From positions 248,001 to 312,000 of the forward strand of contig CAVSPW010000002.1 in assembly GCA_963729935.1 (NCBI GenBank): a DNA stretch of 64,000 bases, written 5' to 3'. Below the pieces are notes generated by a model that saw nothing but the letters and a program-made list of their open reading frames with translations, ran no database searches and was not told the origin of the DNA. Every line of letters begins with the position of its first letter. The first letter of the stretch is position 1. Positions 1 to 10,378 of the stretch are shown here, in pieces. Origin of the DNA: CAIKMD01 sp963729935 (GTDB lineage Bacteria > Pseudomonadota > Alphaproteobacteria > ATCC43930 > CGMCC-115725). A program made the position numbers and the translations under genes.

Positions 1-644
1 CCGTAGACCGGCAGCTTCTTGCCGTCGAGCGCGTTCAAGATCATCAGCGGCACGAGCTTTTCCGGGAACTGCCACGGCCCATAATTGTTCGAGCAATTGG
101 TCGCGACCACCGGCAGGCCGTAGGTCCGGTGCCACGCGCGGGCGAGATGATCGGCGCCCGCTTTCGAAGCCGCATAGGGGCTGTTGGGCTGATACCGCGC
201 CGTTTCATCGGCGCTCGTCCCCGGAGCGAGCGAGCCGAAGACTTCGTCGGTCGAAATGAGATGGAAGCGAAATCGCGCCTGCGCCGCCTGATCGAGGCCG
301 CGCCAATACGCGCGCGCGCATTCGAGCATGGTGAAAGTTCCGACGAAATTCGAGCGGATGAAATCCGCGGGGCTGTCGATCGAGCGATCGACATGGGTTT
401 CCGCGGCAAGATGCATGACCATATCCGGCCGGTGCTTGGCGAAGACACGCGCGGCGGCGGCATGATCGGCGACATCGGCGACCTCGAGGACATAGCGACC
501 GTCCGCTGCGAGAACCCCCAAAGGCGGATTGGAGCCGGCATAGGTCAGCTTGTCGAGATTGACGACGCTATCGCCGCTTTCGAGCAGATGACGGACGACC
601 GATGTGCCGATAAAACCGGCGCCGCCGGTGACGAGAATCTTCAA
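1..644 (-). CDS. rfbB: dTDP-glucose 4,6-dehydratase, 3' end outside window
   Basis: The protein converts dTDP-glucose to dTDP-4-keto-6-deoxyglucose, the committed step to deoxysugars such as rhamnose, in the cytoplasm. The N-terminus has the extended-SDR nucleotide-binding motif TGGAGFIG. The family-specific TDEVFGS and the catalytic YAASK follow, so the first 214 residues are present and look intact; the C-terminal substrate domain lies beyond base 1. I chose a TTG start at 644, because the frame begins MKILVTGG there and AGAGGA sits 8 bases upstream, while no ATG is available. A dTDP-sugar operon probably continues to the left. Identification is firm; the start codon is an inference. Confidence 0.93.
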   Translation of the reverse strand, partial: MKILVTGGAGFIGTSVVRHLLESGDSVVNLDKLTYAGSNPPLGVLAADGRYVLEVADVADHAAAARVFAKHRPDMVMHLAAETHVDRSIDSPADFIRSNFVGTFTMLECARAYWRGLDQAAQARFRFHLISTDEVFGSLAPGTSADETARYQPNSPYAASKAGADHLARAWHRTYGLPVVATNCSNNYGPWQFPEKLVPLMILNALDGKKLPVY

Positions 645-732
645 GCGCTAAATCCTCTTTGCGGCGCGAGCGGCGGGATCGCGGCTGCGACCACGCCGCG
701 CATTCTACCACATCGATGCGTCCGGGACGGAC

Positions 733-1176
733 CTAGCCGGGGCATTTCTGCAGCCAGGATGTCTCTTGCCCGTTGCGCTGGACGATGCCGCCGCTCACCA
801 CGGTCTCGCCATTGCTGGTGGCCGATTCGATCGGACGAATGCGGCCCTTGTCCTTCGCCAGAACGACGGTGACCATGATGCCGTTCTGCGGAAAAGACAG
901 GCGCAGCCGGTCGGCGGCGATCAGCGCCACGCCGCTGATCGGCTCGATGCGATCATAATCGGGATTGCCGGTGATCAGCTGGCGCGACGGTTGCCCTTCC
1001 GTTGAAGGCACAAAGTTCTGGAACGGGTTGGCGAGGCTCGGCGGCGCGCGGCAATCGATCGCCCAGCTGCCGATGAGACCGAATTGGGTGAGCATGTCGC
1101 TGTCGGTGCCCGCCCTCGCGATCGTCGCCGCCGCAAGGATCACGATTAGAGGCGCGAGCCAGGCCAATCTTGTCAT
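733..1176 (-). CDS. small exported protein of unknown function
   Basis: This 147-residue protein begins with a clear Sec signal peptide (MTRLAWLAPLIVILAAA, then an AxA-type site near residue 22). The mature part is about 125 residues with two cysteines (SWAIDCR and LQKCPG at the end), which could form a disulfide in the periplasm. I do not recognise a family with certainty. The ATG overlaps the panC stop codon as ATGA, so it is probably translated by coupling to panC. The linkage to pantothenate synthesis may be positional only. The start is supported by both the overlap and the signal peptide. Confidence 0.7.
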   Translation of the reverse strand: MTRLAWLAPLIVILAAATIARAGTDSDMLTQFGLIGSWAIDCRAPPSLANPFQNFVPSTEGQPSRQLITGNPDYDRIEPISGVALIAADRLRLSFPQNGIMVTVVLAKDKGRIRPIESATSNGETVVSGGIVQRNGQETSWLQKCPG

Positions 1177-2075
1177 AGGTTGATACTGCCTTTTTTCGTG
1201 CCGTCCGCATGCAGGGGCGGAAGCGGCACATTGTCGATGAGCCGGGTCTTGCCGAGCCAAGCCGCCGCAAAAACCCGGCCTGCACGCTCGCGCGTCGTCA
1301 GCGGCGCGAGCGTCTCGGCGTCGCGGATTTCGAGGTAATCCAGCTTGGTGAAACCGGCTTGCGTCAGCGCCGCCGCGCCCCAAGACGCGGCTTCCGCTTG
1401 AGGCACGCCGATCATCGCGCGGCTCGCGACCTCGGCCAGAATCCGGTGCAGCGCGGGCGCGATGCGGCGCTCTTCCGGCGAGAGATAGGCGTTGCGCGAC
1501 GAGAGGGCGAGCCCGTCCTCCTCGCGCACGGTGGGCACGCCTTCGATCCGAACTTCGATGTCGAGATCGCGCACGATTCGGCGAATGATCTGAAGCTGCT
1601 GGTAATCCTTCTCGCCGAAGCAGGCGAGATTGGCGCGGGCCTGCAGCAAGAGCTTCGTCACCACGGTGGCCACGCCGGTGAAGTGGCCGGGTCGGAAACG
1701 CCCGCAGAGAGGCTCGGCCAGAGGTCCGGCCGAGATCGTCGTTGCGAACCCCTCGGGATACATCTGGGCAAGATCGGGGGCGTAGAGCAGATCGCATTGT
1801 GCGCTGGCCAGCTTCGCGGCATCGGCCGCTTCGTCGCGCGGATAGCGGCCGAAATCTTCGTTCGGGCCGAATTGGGTCGGATTGACGAAAATGCTGGCGA
1901 CCACCCGGTCCGCAAGCGCTTTTGCGTGCGCGACCAGGGCGAGATGCCCTCGATGCAACGCGCCCATGGTGGGCACCAGCGCCACGACATCGCCGGCGTG
2001 CCGCCATTGCCCGACCGTGCGCCTGAGCTCGGCGACACCGCGTATCACGGGAAGAGGGCCGATCTTTGACCGCAT
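1173..2075 (-). CDS. panC: pantothenate synthetase
   Basis: The enzyme condenses D-pantoate with beta-alanine using ATP to make pantothenate, the coenzyme A precursor. The 300-aa sequence has the family landmarks in order: PTMGALHRGH (the HIGH-like nucleotide motif, near residue 35), FVNPTQFGPNED, PLCGRFRPGHF, FGEKDYQQL and LSSRNAYLS. Length is normal for PanC. It sits alone with a small exported protein overlapped at its 3' end; panB is not in the window. There is nothing unusual in the sequence. The start fits family length. Confidence 0.97.
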   Translation of the reverse strand: MRSKIGPLPVIRGVAELRRTVGQWRHAGDVVALVPTMGALHRGHLALVAHAKALADRVVASIFVNPTQFGPNEDFGRYPRDEAADAAKLASAQCDLLYAPDLAQMYPEGFATTISAGPLAEPLCGRFRPGHFTGVATVVTKLLLQARANLACFGEKDYQQLQIIRRIVRDLDIEVRIEGVPTVREEDGLALSSRNAYLSPEERRIAPALHRILAEVASRAMIGVPQAEAASWGAAALTQAGFTKLDYLEIRDAETLAPLTTRERAGRVFAAAWLGKTRLIDNVPLPPLHADGTKKGSINL

Positions 2076-2206
2076 CTCGTCCGATCTAGTTCAGCGCGGC
2101 GACAGCCGCAAGTCCGGTAAATCCTCGCGATCCTCGGACCCGGCAAAAGCGAGCCGGCATGAAGCTTGACGGGGTCAAAGATAAGACAGCTTTCGAGCCT
2201 TGCCGC

Positions 2207-2241
2207 CAAAACAGAAGGGCCGCCCCTTCGGAGCGGCCCTT
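2207..2241 (-). terminator. Rho-independent terminator of the 25-codon gene
   Basis: A perfect 9-bp stem (2215-2223 pairing with 2233-2241, GC rich) encloses a 9-base loop. On the minus strand it is followed by CTGTTTTGG, a short T-run. It lies 48 bases past the stop of the tiny gene at 2289-2366, reading in the same direction, which makes that gene a self-contained transcription unit. On the plus strand the following sequence is less T-rich. Confidence 0.7.
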
Positions 2242-2288
2242 CCTCTTGTCAGTACAACAGCGGCAGGAAAACGCCGCGGATTTCATCG

Positions 2289-2366
2289 CTACGCGACAGT
2301 GAAACCTGCCGAGGCAGCGATCCCGAATGCGGCTAACTCCATCCGCCGTCTGTGACAATGAGACAC
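2289..2366 (-). CDS. 25-residue small protein with near-perfect Shine-Dalgarno
   Basis: The frame opens with GTG at 2366 and reads MSHCHRRRMELAAFGIAASA before ending in five more residues (GFTVA). Just upstream is AAAGGAGGTGATC (2369-2381), an essentially complete complement of the 3' end of 16S rRNA, with normal spacing. A sigma70-type promoter (2402-2430) and a terminator (2207-2241) bracket it. The peptide has a basic histidine/arginine-rich head and a hydrophobic, alanine-rich tail long enough for a short membrane helix. I do not assign a function. It could encode a peptide, or the region could act mainly as an RNA whose strong Shine-Dalgarno matters by itself. Confidence 0.6.
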   Translation of the reverse strand: MSHCHRRRMELAAFGIAASAGFTVA

Positions 2367-2401
2367 GGGATCACCTCCTTTCCTAAGTTGCGGGAGCCTC
2401 A

Positions 2402-2430
2402 AATTTAATGCCGCGCCGCACAAAGTACAA
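2402..2430 (-). promoter_or_regulatory. sigma70-like promoter of the 25-codon gene
   Basis: On the minus strand TTGTAC (2425-2430) is followed after exactly 17 bases by TAAATT (2402-2407). Transcription would begin near 2395, leaving a leader of about 28 bases before the GTG start. The remaining sequence between here and the Nudix gene (2431-2568) and between the terminator and panC (2076-2206) shows no further gene. Confidence 0.6.
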
Positions 2431-2568
2431 GAATTTTCAGCGGGTTTTACCGTGTCTTTAATCCGCTGACCCGACTGGAACCGGGCGAACGGAGGCGACC
2501 AGTTGCGCCACCCCATGGCCACGGCAGATCGGGGTGCAGGCTAACGGAATCCGGACGGCCTCGATTGA

Positions 2569-3012
2569 TTAGACCGCCAGCGCCGCCTTCATCAGCCGGA
2601 GCGTGTCGGGAAGAAGCTCAAGCTTCGCCAGCGCTTCCTCGGCCGTATACCAGCCGACGGCGGATGCATCCTCGATCGGCTCGCCCTCGCCCGACCTCCA
2701 GTCGAGCACGACGCAGACGAGGACGTAATGCGCGCGAATGCGGCTGTCGGCTTCCTTGCCGATGACGTCGAAGGCGTCGATGACGCGCTTGGGCTCGGCG
2801 TCGACGCCGGTCTCTTCTTTCAGCTCGCGTGCGGCGGCGGAAAGGATGCTCTCGCCCAGCTCATGCATGCCGCCCGGGAAGCCCCAGCGCCCGACCGCCG
2901 TGCTCGGCCCCTTGGCACGCCGCGCCAGGAGCATTTTGTCGCCGCGCCGGCAAATCGCGAGTGCCGCGGCGAAAGGCCGGTTTGGATAGTCGCGGTTGAT
3001 CGGTTCGGCCAT
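2569..3012 (-). CDS. Nudix hydrolase co-transcribed with thiC
   Basis: This is a 147-aa Nudix pyrophosphohydrolase that cleaves a nucleoside-diphosphate-linked or other diphosphate substrate using divalent metal. The Nudix box GX5EX7REUXEEXGU is complete, from GGMHELGE through RELKEETGV (about residues 50-72). The ATG lies 2 bases after the thiC stop, so it should be controlled by the same TPP riboswitch. That position suggests a role in thiamine metabolism, for example hydrolysis of HMP-PP or a damaged thiamine diphosphate analogue, but the specificity cannot be read from the sequence. ADP-ribose pyrophosphatase-like activity is the alternative. Confidence 0.88.
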   Translation of the reverse strand: MAEPINRDYPNRPFAAALAICRRGDKMLLARRAKGPSTAVGRWGFPGGMHELGESILSAAARELKEETGVDAEPKRVIDAFDVIGKEADSRIRAHYVLVCVVLDWRSGEGEPIEDASAVGWYTAEEALAKLELLPDTLRLMKAALAV

Positions 3013-3014
3013 GG

Positions 3015-4841
<1,827 letters not shown>

Positions 4842-4922
4842 GGTCGATCTCCTTCCCGCTACGAGAAACTAAGGGCTGATCGAGCTTTGGCGAGGGGGTG
4901 GCGCCGTCGATGCCGCGCCGTT

Positions 4923-5024
4923 CCTGTCCCTACGCCGGTACGAGCCGGATCAGGTTCGAAGGGTTTCCGCGTCGCTTTCGCCTAGCGGTGTCTCAGCCCC
5001 TTTTTCGGGGCTCCCCTTGGAATC
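4923..5024 (-). promoter_or_regulatory. TPP riboswitch (THI element) of thiC
   Basis: The minus strand shows the canonical aptamer blocks: GGGGAGCCC, then GGGCTGAGACACC, an ACCC stem, CCTGATCCGG and the distal GGCGTAGGGA. The aptamer binds thiamine diphosphate and shuts off thiC when the vitamin is plentiful. About 80 bases separate it from the thiC ATG. I see no strong intrinsic terminator in that stretch, so control of translation initiation is more likely, by masking AAGGAG. The segment 5025-5211 to its left holds nothing else that I recognise. Confidence 0.95.
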
Positions 5025-5211
5025 GCCCCAGTATCCGGACAGAAGGGCGGCGCCGTCAAGCCTTGTCCGTCCCCGGCCGAGCCGCCGCCCCCCTGCCGGT
5101 CCGCTCATGGCGACCGATATCGTCACCGGAATGTTTGAGCGGTTCTGGCGCGCGATCGGTCATCGCGCGCGACCGCGACGTCGAAGGGCGAAGACGTCGA
5201 TCGCGGAAGCG

Positions 5212-5565
5212 CTAGCGTTCGCCGGGCAGCATGTCGAGCTTGAGCTTGACCGGCTCGCCCAACCAAAGCGCATTGATGGCGTGATCGCGATAGGCGTTCC
5301 CGGTCTCGGGATGGACGAGAATCCGCAATCCTTCCCGATTGAGCATCAGAAACGGAACCAAGCGTGCGAATTCTTGCGCCGCGAAGGCGATCTGATACAT
5401 CGGGATCGGATGCGGCCCGACGGGCTCATCGTGCCAGCGTCCAATCACCGCCGTGAAGCGCTCGGCCACGGTATTGCGCAGCCGCTCGGCGGCACCCCGG
5501 CTTTGAGGGTCGTAATAGATATGGGCGTGGTAGCCCTCGATGCGGGCAGGATCGAGCTCAGCCAT
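5212..5565 (-). CDS. DOPA 4,5-dioxygenase family protein
   Basis: This 117-aa protein matches the small DOPA dioxygenase-like family (DOPA_dioxygen), a cupin-like fold seen in fungal and plant pigment pathways and widespread in bacteria, where the natural substrate is mostly unknown. Recognisable blocks are YHAHIYYD near the N-terminus, GPHPIPMYQIAF in the middle and LMLNREGLRILVHPETG near the C-terminus. The conserved histidines in those blocks are candidate metal ligands. Length is typical. It stands alone between the thiC leader and a divergent lipoprotein gene. The family call is secure; the substrate is not. Confidence 0.88.
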   Translation of the reverse strand: MAELDPARIEGYHAHIYYDPQSRGAAERLRNTVAERFTAVIGRWHDEPVGPHPIPMYQIAFAAQEFARLVPFLMLNREGLRILVHPETGNAYRDHAINALWLGEPVKLKLDMLPGER

Positions 5566-5641
5566 GAGCTATCATCATAAGGCAGCAGCGGCGGCGAAAG
5601 AAGGGTTGCGCGCGGTGCTGCGATAGGCCAGCCTTCCGCGC

Positions 5642-6067
5642 ATGAATATTCGTTCGTTTTGCGCCCTATGGCTGGCGATCTTCGCGCTCGGCGGCTGCAG
5701 CCTGCCCGCGCCCTATCAAACCTACCCGCCCGCCTCGCCGCCGCCACCGCCGGCCCGCGCACCGAACGCATTGACGGTCTCGGGCGCCACCACGACGAGC
5801 CCCGAGAACGAGCTGGATTTCGCCGCGAACGAGATGCAGCACCAACCAGCGGCTCAAGCGGCGCCGCCAGGAGCAAGCCCCGCAACCGCGCAACAAGTCG
5901 CGATCTGCTATAATCGGATTTGGAACTCGGCCGATACGGTGCGAAGCGCGGCGGCGCAGGCCTGCGGGATGAAGAGCGCGCCGAAACTCGTCAGCCAGGA
6001 CACGGATCTCAACGCCTGTCCATTGATGACGCCGACCCACGCCGTCTTCGCCTGCAGCGTCCCCTGA
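5642..6067 (+). CDS. proline-rich lipoprotein, unknown function
   Basis: The 141-aa product starts with a lipoprotein signal peptide ending in the lipobox LGGC (Cys near residue 19), so it should be lipidated and anchored in a membrane. A proline/alanine-rich linker follows (PPASPPPPPARAP), then a C-terminal part with four cysteines (ICYN, QACG, NACP, FACSVP) that could form two disulfides in the periplasm. I do not recognise the domain. It is divergent from the DOPA-dioxygenase-like gene and faces the lysine-rich gene, with a strong hairpin between them. Confidence 0.75.
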   Translation: MNIRSFCALWLAIFALGGCSLPAPYQTYPPASPPPPPARAPNALTVSGATTTSPENELDFAANEMQHQPAAQAAPPGASPATAQQVAICYNRIWNSADTVRSAAAQACGMKSAPKLVSQDTDLNACPLMTPTHAVFACSVP

Positions 6068-6191
6068 TCCGCACGTCGCTTCATCGGGCGCCCTGCCCCA
6101 CGCGACAACGATAAGCCGCGCTCGACCGCGTCGCCGGGATGCAATCCGGAGCGGCGGAAACGGTGTCTTACTTTCACCGCCACGGCCCCAT

Positions 6192-6227
6192 AAACAAAAA
6201 ACCCCCGGAGCGGCGCTCCGGGGGTTT
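6192..6227 (-). terminator. strong intrinsic terminator between convergent genes
   Basis: A perfect 13-bp stem (6199-6211 with 6215-6227, sequence AAACCCCCGGAGC and its complement) has a 3-base loop. On the minus strand it runs into TTTTTGTTT, so it terminates the lysine-rich gene at 6247-6462. The symmetric A/T ends mean it could also stop transcription of the lipoprotein gene from the other side. Confidence 0.85.
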
Positions 6228-6246
6228 CGCCGTCAAAGGACGGAAA

Positions 6247-6462
6247 TCACGAGGCTGTCTTGGCCGGCGCCTTCTTCTTAGCAGCGGCCTTCTTTTTGGT
6301 GGTCTTCTTCTTAGCGGTCTTCTTTTTAACCGGTGCCTTTTTGGTTGCCGCCTTTTTAGCCGGAGCGGGAGTCGTTTGCTCTTGCGCCGAAGCCGGATAG
6401 ACCGGGATCGTCGACGCAGCCACGAACGATAATAGAGCGAGTGCAGAAATAAGCGCCTTCAT
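6247..6462 (-). CDS. small lysine/alanine-rich protein with signal peptide
   Basis: This is a 71-aa protein with a 25-residue signal peptide (MKALISALALLSFVAAS, cleavage after an ASA-like site). The remainder is almost wholly lysine, alanine, threonine and proline in repeats of the type KKAxxKK, resembling the C-terminal tail of histone H1 but predicted to be exported. AGGAG lies 8-12 bases upstream of the ATG at 6462. A terminator follows immediately. A polycation in the periplasm might bind LPS, DNA or acidic polymers, but this is only inference. The segment 6463-6729 upstream has no other gene that I can support. Confidence 0.72.
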   Translation of the reverse strand: MKALISALALLSFVAASTIPVYPASAQEQTTPAPAKKAATKKAPVKKKTAKKKTTKKKAAAKKKAPAKTAS

Positions 6463-6729
6463 GCGAAGAACTCCTGATCTTATTGCTTGGACTGGGCAGG
6501 GGGTCCTTCGAGCCGCTCCTGTCCTGGCCGAACCTTCGGCCCATGCAATATCGGGGCGGATACTATCATGTTTGCTTACAGCGGCGATAAATTTCGTACG
6601 GCAAATCGCCGCATTCGTGCCGCAAGGCAAACGGGCCTCGCTTTATTGACGAAGCGTAAACAGATAGCGCAATTAGATATGCGGTGAAACCAATTCGCCG
6701 TCCGCGCCGGTGTCGAGGCGGCGGACTTG

Positions 6730-7382
6730 CTATTCCGGGCGGCGATCGGGCCTGGCGCGCAACGTGCCGGTCGATTGGCCAAGCAAGAGCTTGCGGATTT
6801 CCGGATCGGTGTTGGGACGGTTGGACTGATACGGCTTGCCAACCTCGGAGGCGCGCTTGACCCTCGGCCGGTCGCCCATCGATTCCAGCCGGCGCTTCAG
6901 GTTCGGAAAATCCTCGATTTTCTGCCCTTGCCGTTCCCAGATCGCGGTCCAGGGATAGGCCGCCACATCGGCGATCGAGTACCGCCTCGCCAAGTAATCG
7001 CGGTTCTTCAAGCGCTTATCCATCACGGCATAGAGCCGGCTATCTCCCTGACGTAGCGGTCGATCGCATAGGCCAGCTTTTCAGGCGCTTAATGGGCGAA
7101 ATGGTTGTTTTGCCCGGCCATCGGCCCGAAGCCGCCCATCTGCCAGAACAGCCATTGCAGCGTCTCGAAGCGCTCGCGCAGCGCCTCAGGAAGGAATTCA
7201 CCCGTCTTCACGGCGAGATAGACGCGGCTCCCCCGAGTCGAAGACGCGCCGCGGCGCGCCCTTGTTGGCCGGTTCGGGATCGACGATCGCCGGCATGCGA
7301 TTGTTGGGCGAGATCGTGAGGAAATCCGGCTTGAATTGTTCGCCCTGCTGGATATTCGCCGGAATGATCTTTTACGGAACGC
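6730..7382 (-). pseudogene. glutathione S-transferase family pseudogene
   Basis: Read on the minus strand, pieces of one GST-like (YfcG/disulfide-bond oxidoreductase type) protein appear in different frames. GEQFKPDFLTISPNNRMPA comes first, and a shift is needed near 7225 to reach YLAVKTGEFLPE. LQWLFWQMGGFGPMAGQNNHF then ends at a premature stop near 7091. A further shift leads to YSIADVAAYPWTAIWE near the C-terminus. The N-terminal thioredoxin-fold start is missing, the homology beginning just after thiE ends. At least two frameshifts and one stop argue for a decayed gene rather than sequencing error alone. Confidence 0.85.
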
Positions 7383-7389
7383 CGGCTTC

Positions 7390-8027
7390 CTAACCATGGG
7401 CATCGGTCCGGCGGGCAGCTATCGCCCTCATGCTTGCGAGGAGGTCCGACATATATCGCCTGGGATCGTCCGCGCGCATGGCGCTCCCCATCACGGCGGC
7501 GCCTGCCGCGCCCGCCGCCAGACAAAGGGCGACATTGCCGGCATCAACCCCGCCCAAGGCAAGCACGGGCAGCGGCCAATCCGGCTCGAGCGCCGAAGGC
7601 CCAAGAGCCGGTCCATAGCCGGGCTTGCTCGCCGAGACAAAAATCGGACTCAAGGTGACGTAATCGGCGCCTTCCGCCGCCGCTTTGATGATTTCTTCGC
7701 CATTATGGGCTGATTGACCGATGAGCGCGCCTTCGCCAAGGCGCTCGCGCGCGGCGCGCGGTGAAGCGCCGGCCGGGAGATGAACCCCGGCCGCGCCGCC
7801 TTCCCTCGCCGCCGCGACATCGTCATGCACCGTCACGGCAGCCCCCCAGGCATCGCCCAGCACAACGAGCCGGCGCAACAGCGGCAGGTTTTCGGCGCGC
7901 GGCAGATCCTTCTCGCGCAGGCTCAGCCACCGGCAGCCGCCCGCGAATAACGCCGCGGCGATCTCTTCCAGCGGCGCCCGGGCCTGACCGCGGTCGGTGA
8001 TAACGAGAAGCCGCGGATCGGGGAGGT

Positions 8028-8031
<4 letters not shown>
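7390..8031 (-). CDS. thiE: thiamine-phosphate synthase ThiE
   Basis: ThiE joins HMP-PP and the thiazole phosphate to give thiamine phosphate. The 213-aa reading begins at a TTG that overlaps the thiG stop (TTGA); the protein then reads MNLPDPRLLVITDRGQ. Family motifs are present: LSLREKD near residue 40, VTVHDD, GVHLP, GQSAHN, YVTLSPIF and ALGGV. It is the last gene of thiO-thiS-thiG-thiE and is under the upstream TPP riboswitch. No in-frame ATG fits, so the start rests on the TTGA overlap. Confidence 0.9.
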
Positions 8032-8824
<793 letters not shown>

Positions 8825-8828
<4 letters not shown>

Positions 8829-9031
8829 CCTCCGCCGAAGGGTTTGACGATCTCGATCCGATCGCCGGAAGCGAGCCGCGCCTTGTCCCAGGAGCCTTGG
8901 GGCACCACCGCGCCGTTGACGGCCACGGCAACGCCTTTCGCGCGCATGATCCCGCGCGCCGCGAGCAGCTCGGCCAAGGTGGCGACGCTCACTTGTTCTT
9001 CCTTGCCGTTGACGCGAATGACCGAACTCAT
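8825..9031 (-). CDS. thiS: sulfur carrier protein ThiS
   Basis: ThiS is a ubiquitin-fold sulfur carrier that is adenylated and thiocarboxylated at its C-terminal glycine and donates sulfur to ThiG. The protein has 68 residues and ends KPFGGG, that is, the di-glycine tail with one further glycine. The N-terminal VNGKEEQV and central AVAVNGAVVPQ match the family. The ATG overlaps the thiO stop (ATGA) and the 3' end overlaps thiG. Confidence 0.96.
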
Positions 9032-10212
9032 GCCTCCTCCTTGGCCTCGACCTTCCCCGATTTCGCGAAGCGGGCGACCGCGAAAGGCCGGATCACCTCG
9101 GCGATCTGACCGGTCAAAATATAGTCGGCGAGCGCATCCGACGTCACCGGGGTCAGGAGAATGCCATTGCGATGATGGCCCGTGGCATAGACCAGGCCTG
9201 CGATCTCGGCGCCCGGAAAATTCGCCGGGCCGAGCAGCGGCGCATCGTCGCGCGAACCGGGACGAAACCCAACCCACATCTCGTCGATCGGCAATTCCTC
9301 GATCCCCGGCAGGGCGCGCCACGCGCCTTCGAGCAAGGCAAAGACGCCGCCCGCCGTGAGATTATCGTCGAAACCGCGTTCCTCGCTGGTCGCGCCGACG
9401 ACCAGGCGGCCGTCGCGGCGCGGCACGAGATAGACGCGCGGCGTCCACACCACGTGCCGCAAGAGCGGCGCCGCCGGATCCATGCGCAGCGACAGCATCT
9501 GCCCCTTGATCGGCCGCACCGGCGGACGGGCCTGCGCGGGCAAGCCGGCAATCTCGCCCGACCACGCTCCCGCGGCGAGCACGACCACCTCCGCGGCAAC
9601 GCGCCGATCGGCGAGCGCGAGCCCCGTCACCTTCCCTTGCGCGGTCTCGATCGCGGCGACGGATGCATGCTCGTGCAATTTGCCGCCGGCCGCGAGAAAT
9701 GCCGTCCGCAGCGCGCGCACCAGCCTGCGGTTCTCGACCTGATGATCCGCCGCGCAGAACACGGCGGCCGAAAGATTGGGGTGCAGAAAGGGCTCGCGCG
9801 CGCGTGTCTGTGCGCTGCTCAACCACTCGAGCGCGATCCCATTGTCGCGCTGGAAATCATAGGTGTAGCGCAACTGCGCCGCATCGTCGCGATTGAGCGC
9901 GACCATCAGTGTGCCCTCGCGGCGCAGCTCGACGCTCTGACCGCTGGCGGCTTCGAGTTCGGCCGCGAAAGCGGGCCAGGCGAGCTGGCTTGCGCGATTG
10001 AGCGCATGGAGGCCGAGTTCGCCCGGCTCGGTCTCGACCCCGGCGGCGAGCATGCCCGCGGCGGCCCAGCTCGCGCCCTTGCCCGCTTCGCCGCGCTCGA
10101 AGATCTCGACCGCGCAACCCGCCTGGGCCAAGCGCCAGCCGATGCCCAGACCGATCACCCCGCCGCCGATGATGGCGGTCTTCGGGTGCTTCAGAGGGGC
10201 TTGGTGTTCCAT
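9028..10212 (-). CDS. thiO: glycine oxidase ThiO
   Basis: ThiO is an FAD enzyme that oxidises glycine to the imine used in thiazole formation. The 394-aa sequence opens with the Rossmann motif IIGGGVIGLGIGW and an acidic residue ending the second strand (EIFERGE). The DAO-family blocks WAAAGMLAAGVE, VYLVPRRDGRLVVGATSEERGFD and MWVGFRPGSRDDAPLLGP follow, with the C-terminal TGHHRNGILLTP. It is the first gene of thiOSGE. The TPP aptamer ends one base before its ATG, so translation should be controlled directly. Confidence 0.96.
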   Translation of the reverse strand: MEHQAPLKHPKTAIIGGGVIGLGIGWRLAQAGCAVEIFERGEAGKGASWAAAGMLAAGVETEPGELGLHALNRASQLAWPAFAAELEAASGQSVELRREGTLMVALNRDDAAQLRYTYDFQRDNGIALEWLSSAQTRAREPFLHPNLSAAVFCAADHQVENRRLVRALRTAFLAAGGKLHEHASVAAIETAQGKVTGLALADRRVAAEVVVLAAGAWSGEIAGLPAQARPPVRPIKGQMLSLRMDPAAPLLRHVVWTPRVYLVPRRDGRLVVGATSEERGFDDNLTAGGVFALLEGAWRALPGIEELPIDEMWVGFRPGSRDDAPLLGPANFPGAEIAGLVYATGHHRNGILLTPVTSDALADYILTGQIAEVIRPFAVARFAKSGKVEAKEEA

Positions 10213-10213
10213 G

Positions 10214-10289
10214 GGCTCCCTTCGCTGGCATTACCCAGACAGGTTCGTTGGGTGTGATCTCAGCCGGCCGAAACGCCGGCACCCCAGCC
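10214..10289 (-). promoter_or_regulatory. TPP riboswitch of thiOSGE, abutting the start codon
   Basis: The minus strand contains GGGGTGCC, GGCTGAGATCACACCC, GAACCTG and TCTGGGTAATGCCAGCGAAG in the order of the THI element. The closing helix P1 can be drawn as GGCT (10286-10289) with AGCC (10214-10217). A single C then separates P1 from the thiO ATG. The purine-rich GAAGGGA inside the 3' side of the aptamer is the only plausible Shine-Dalgarno. Ligand-stabilised folding would therefore bury the ribosome-binding site with no separate expression platform. Confidence 0.95.
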
Positions 10290-10378
10290 TTGTCGGCGAA
10301 TTGAAGCGCCTCGATATCGGCGTGGCAAGGAGTTTCTTTGCCGCTTGCAAGCGCCGGGTAGAGCCGCACAATCGCCCG

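Noticed and set aside
2086..2358. 90-codon minus-strand frame between panC and the tiny gene
   Set aside because: It runs through the terminator hairpin, has no ribosome-binding site and is offset from the frame that carries the strong Shine-Dalgarno.
2368..2382. Sequence GGATCACCTCCTTT, identical to the 3' end of 16S rRNA
   Set aside because: No other 16S sequence is adjacent. Read on the minus strand it is the Shine-Dalgarno of the tiny gene.
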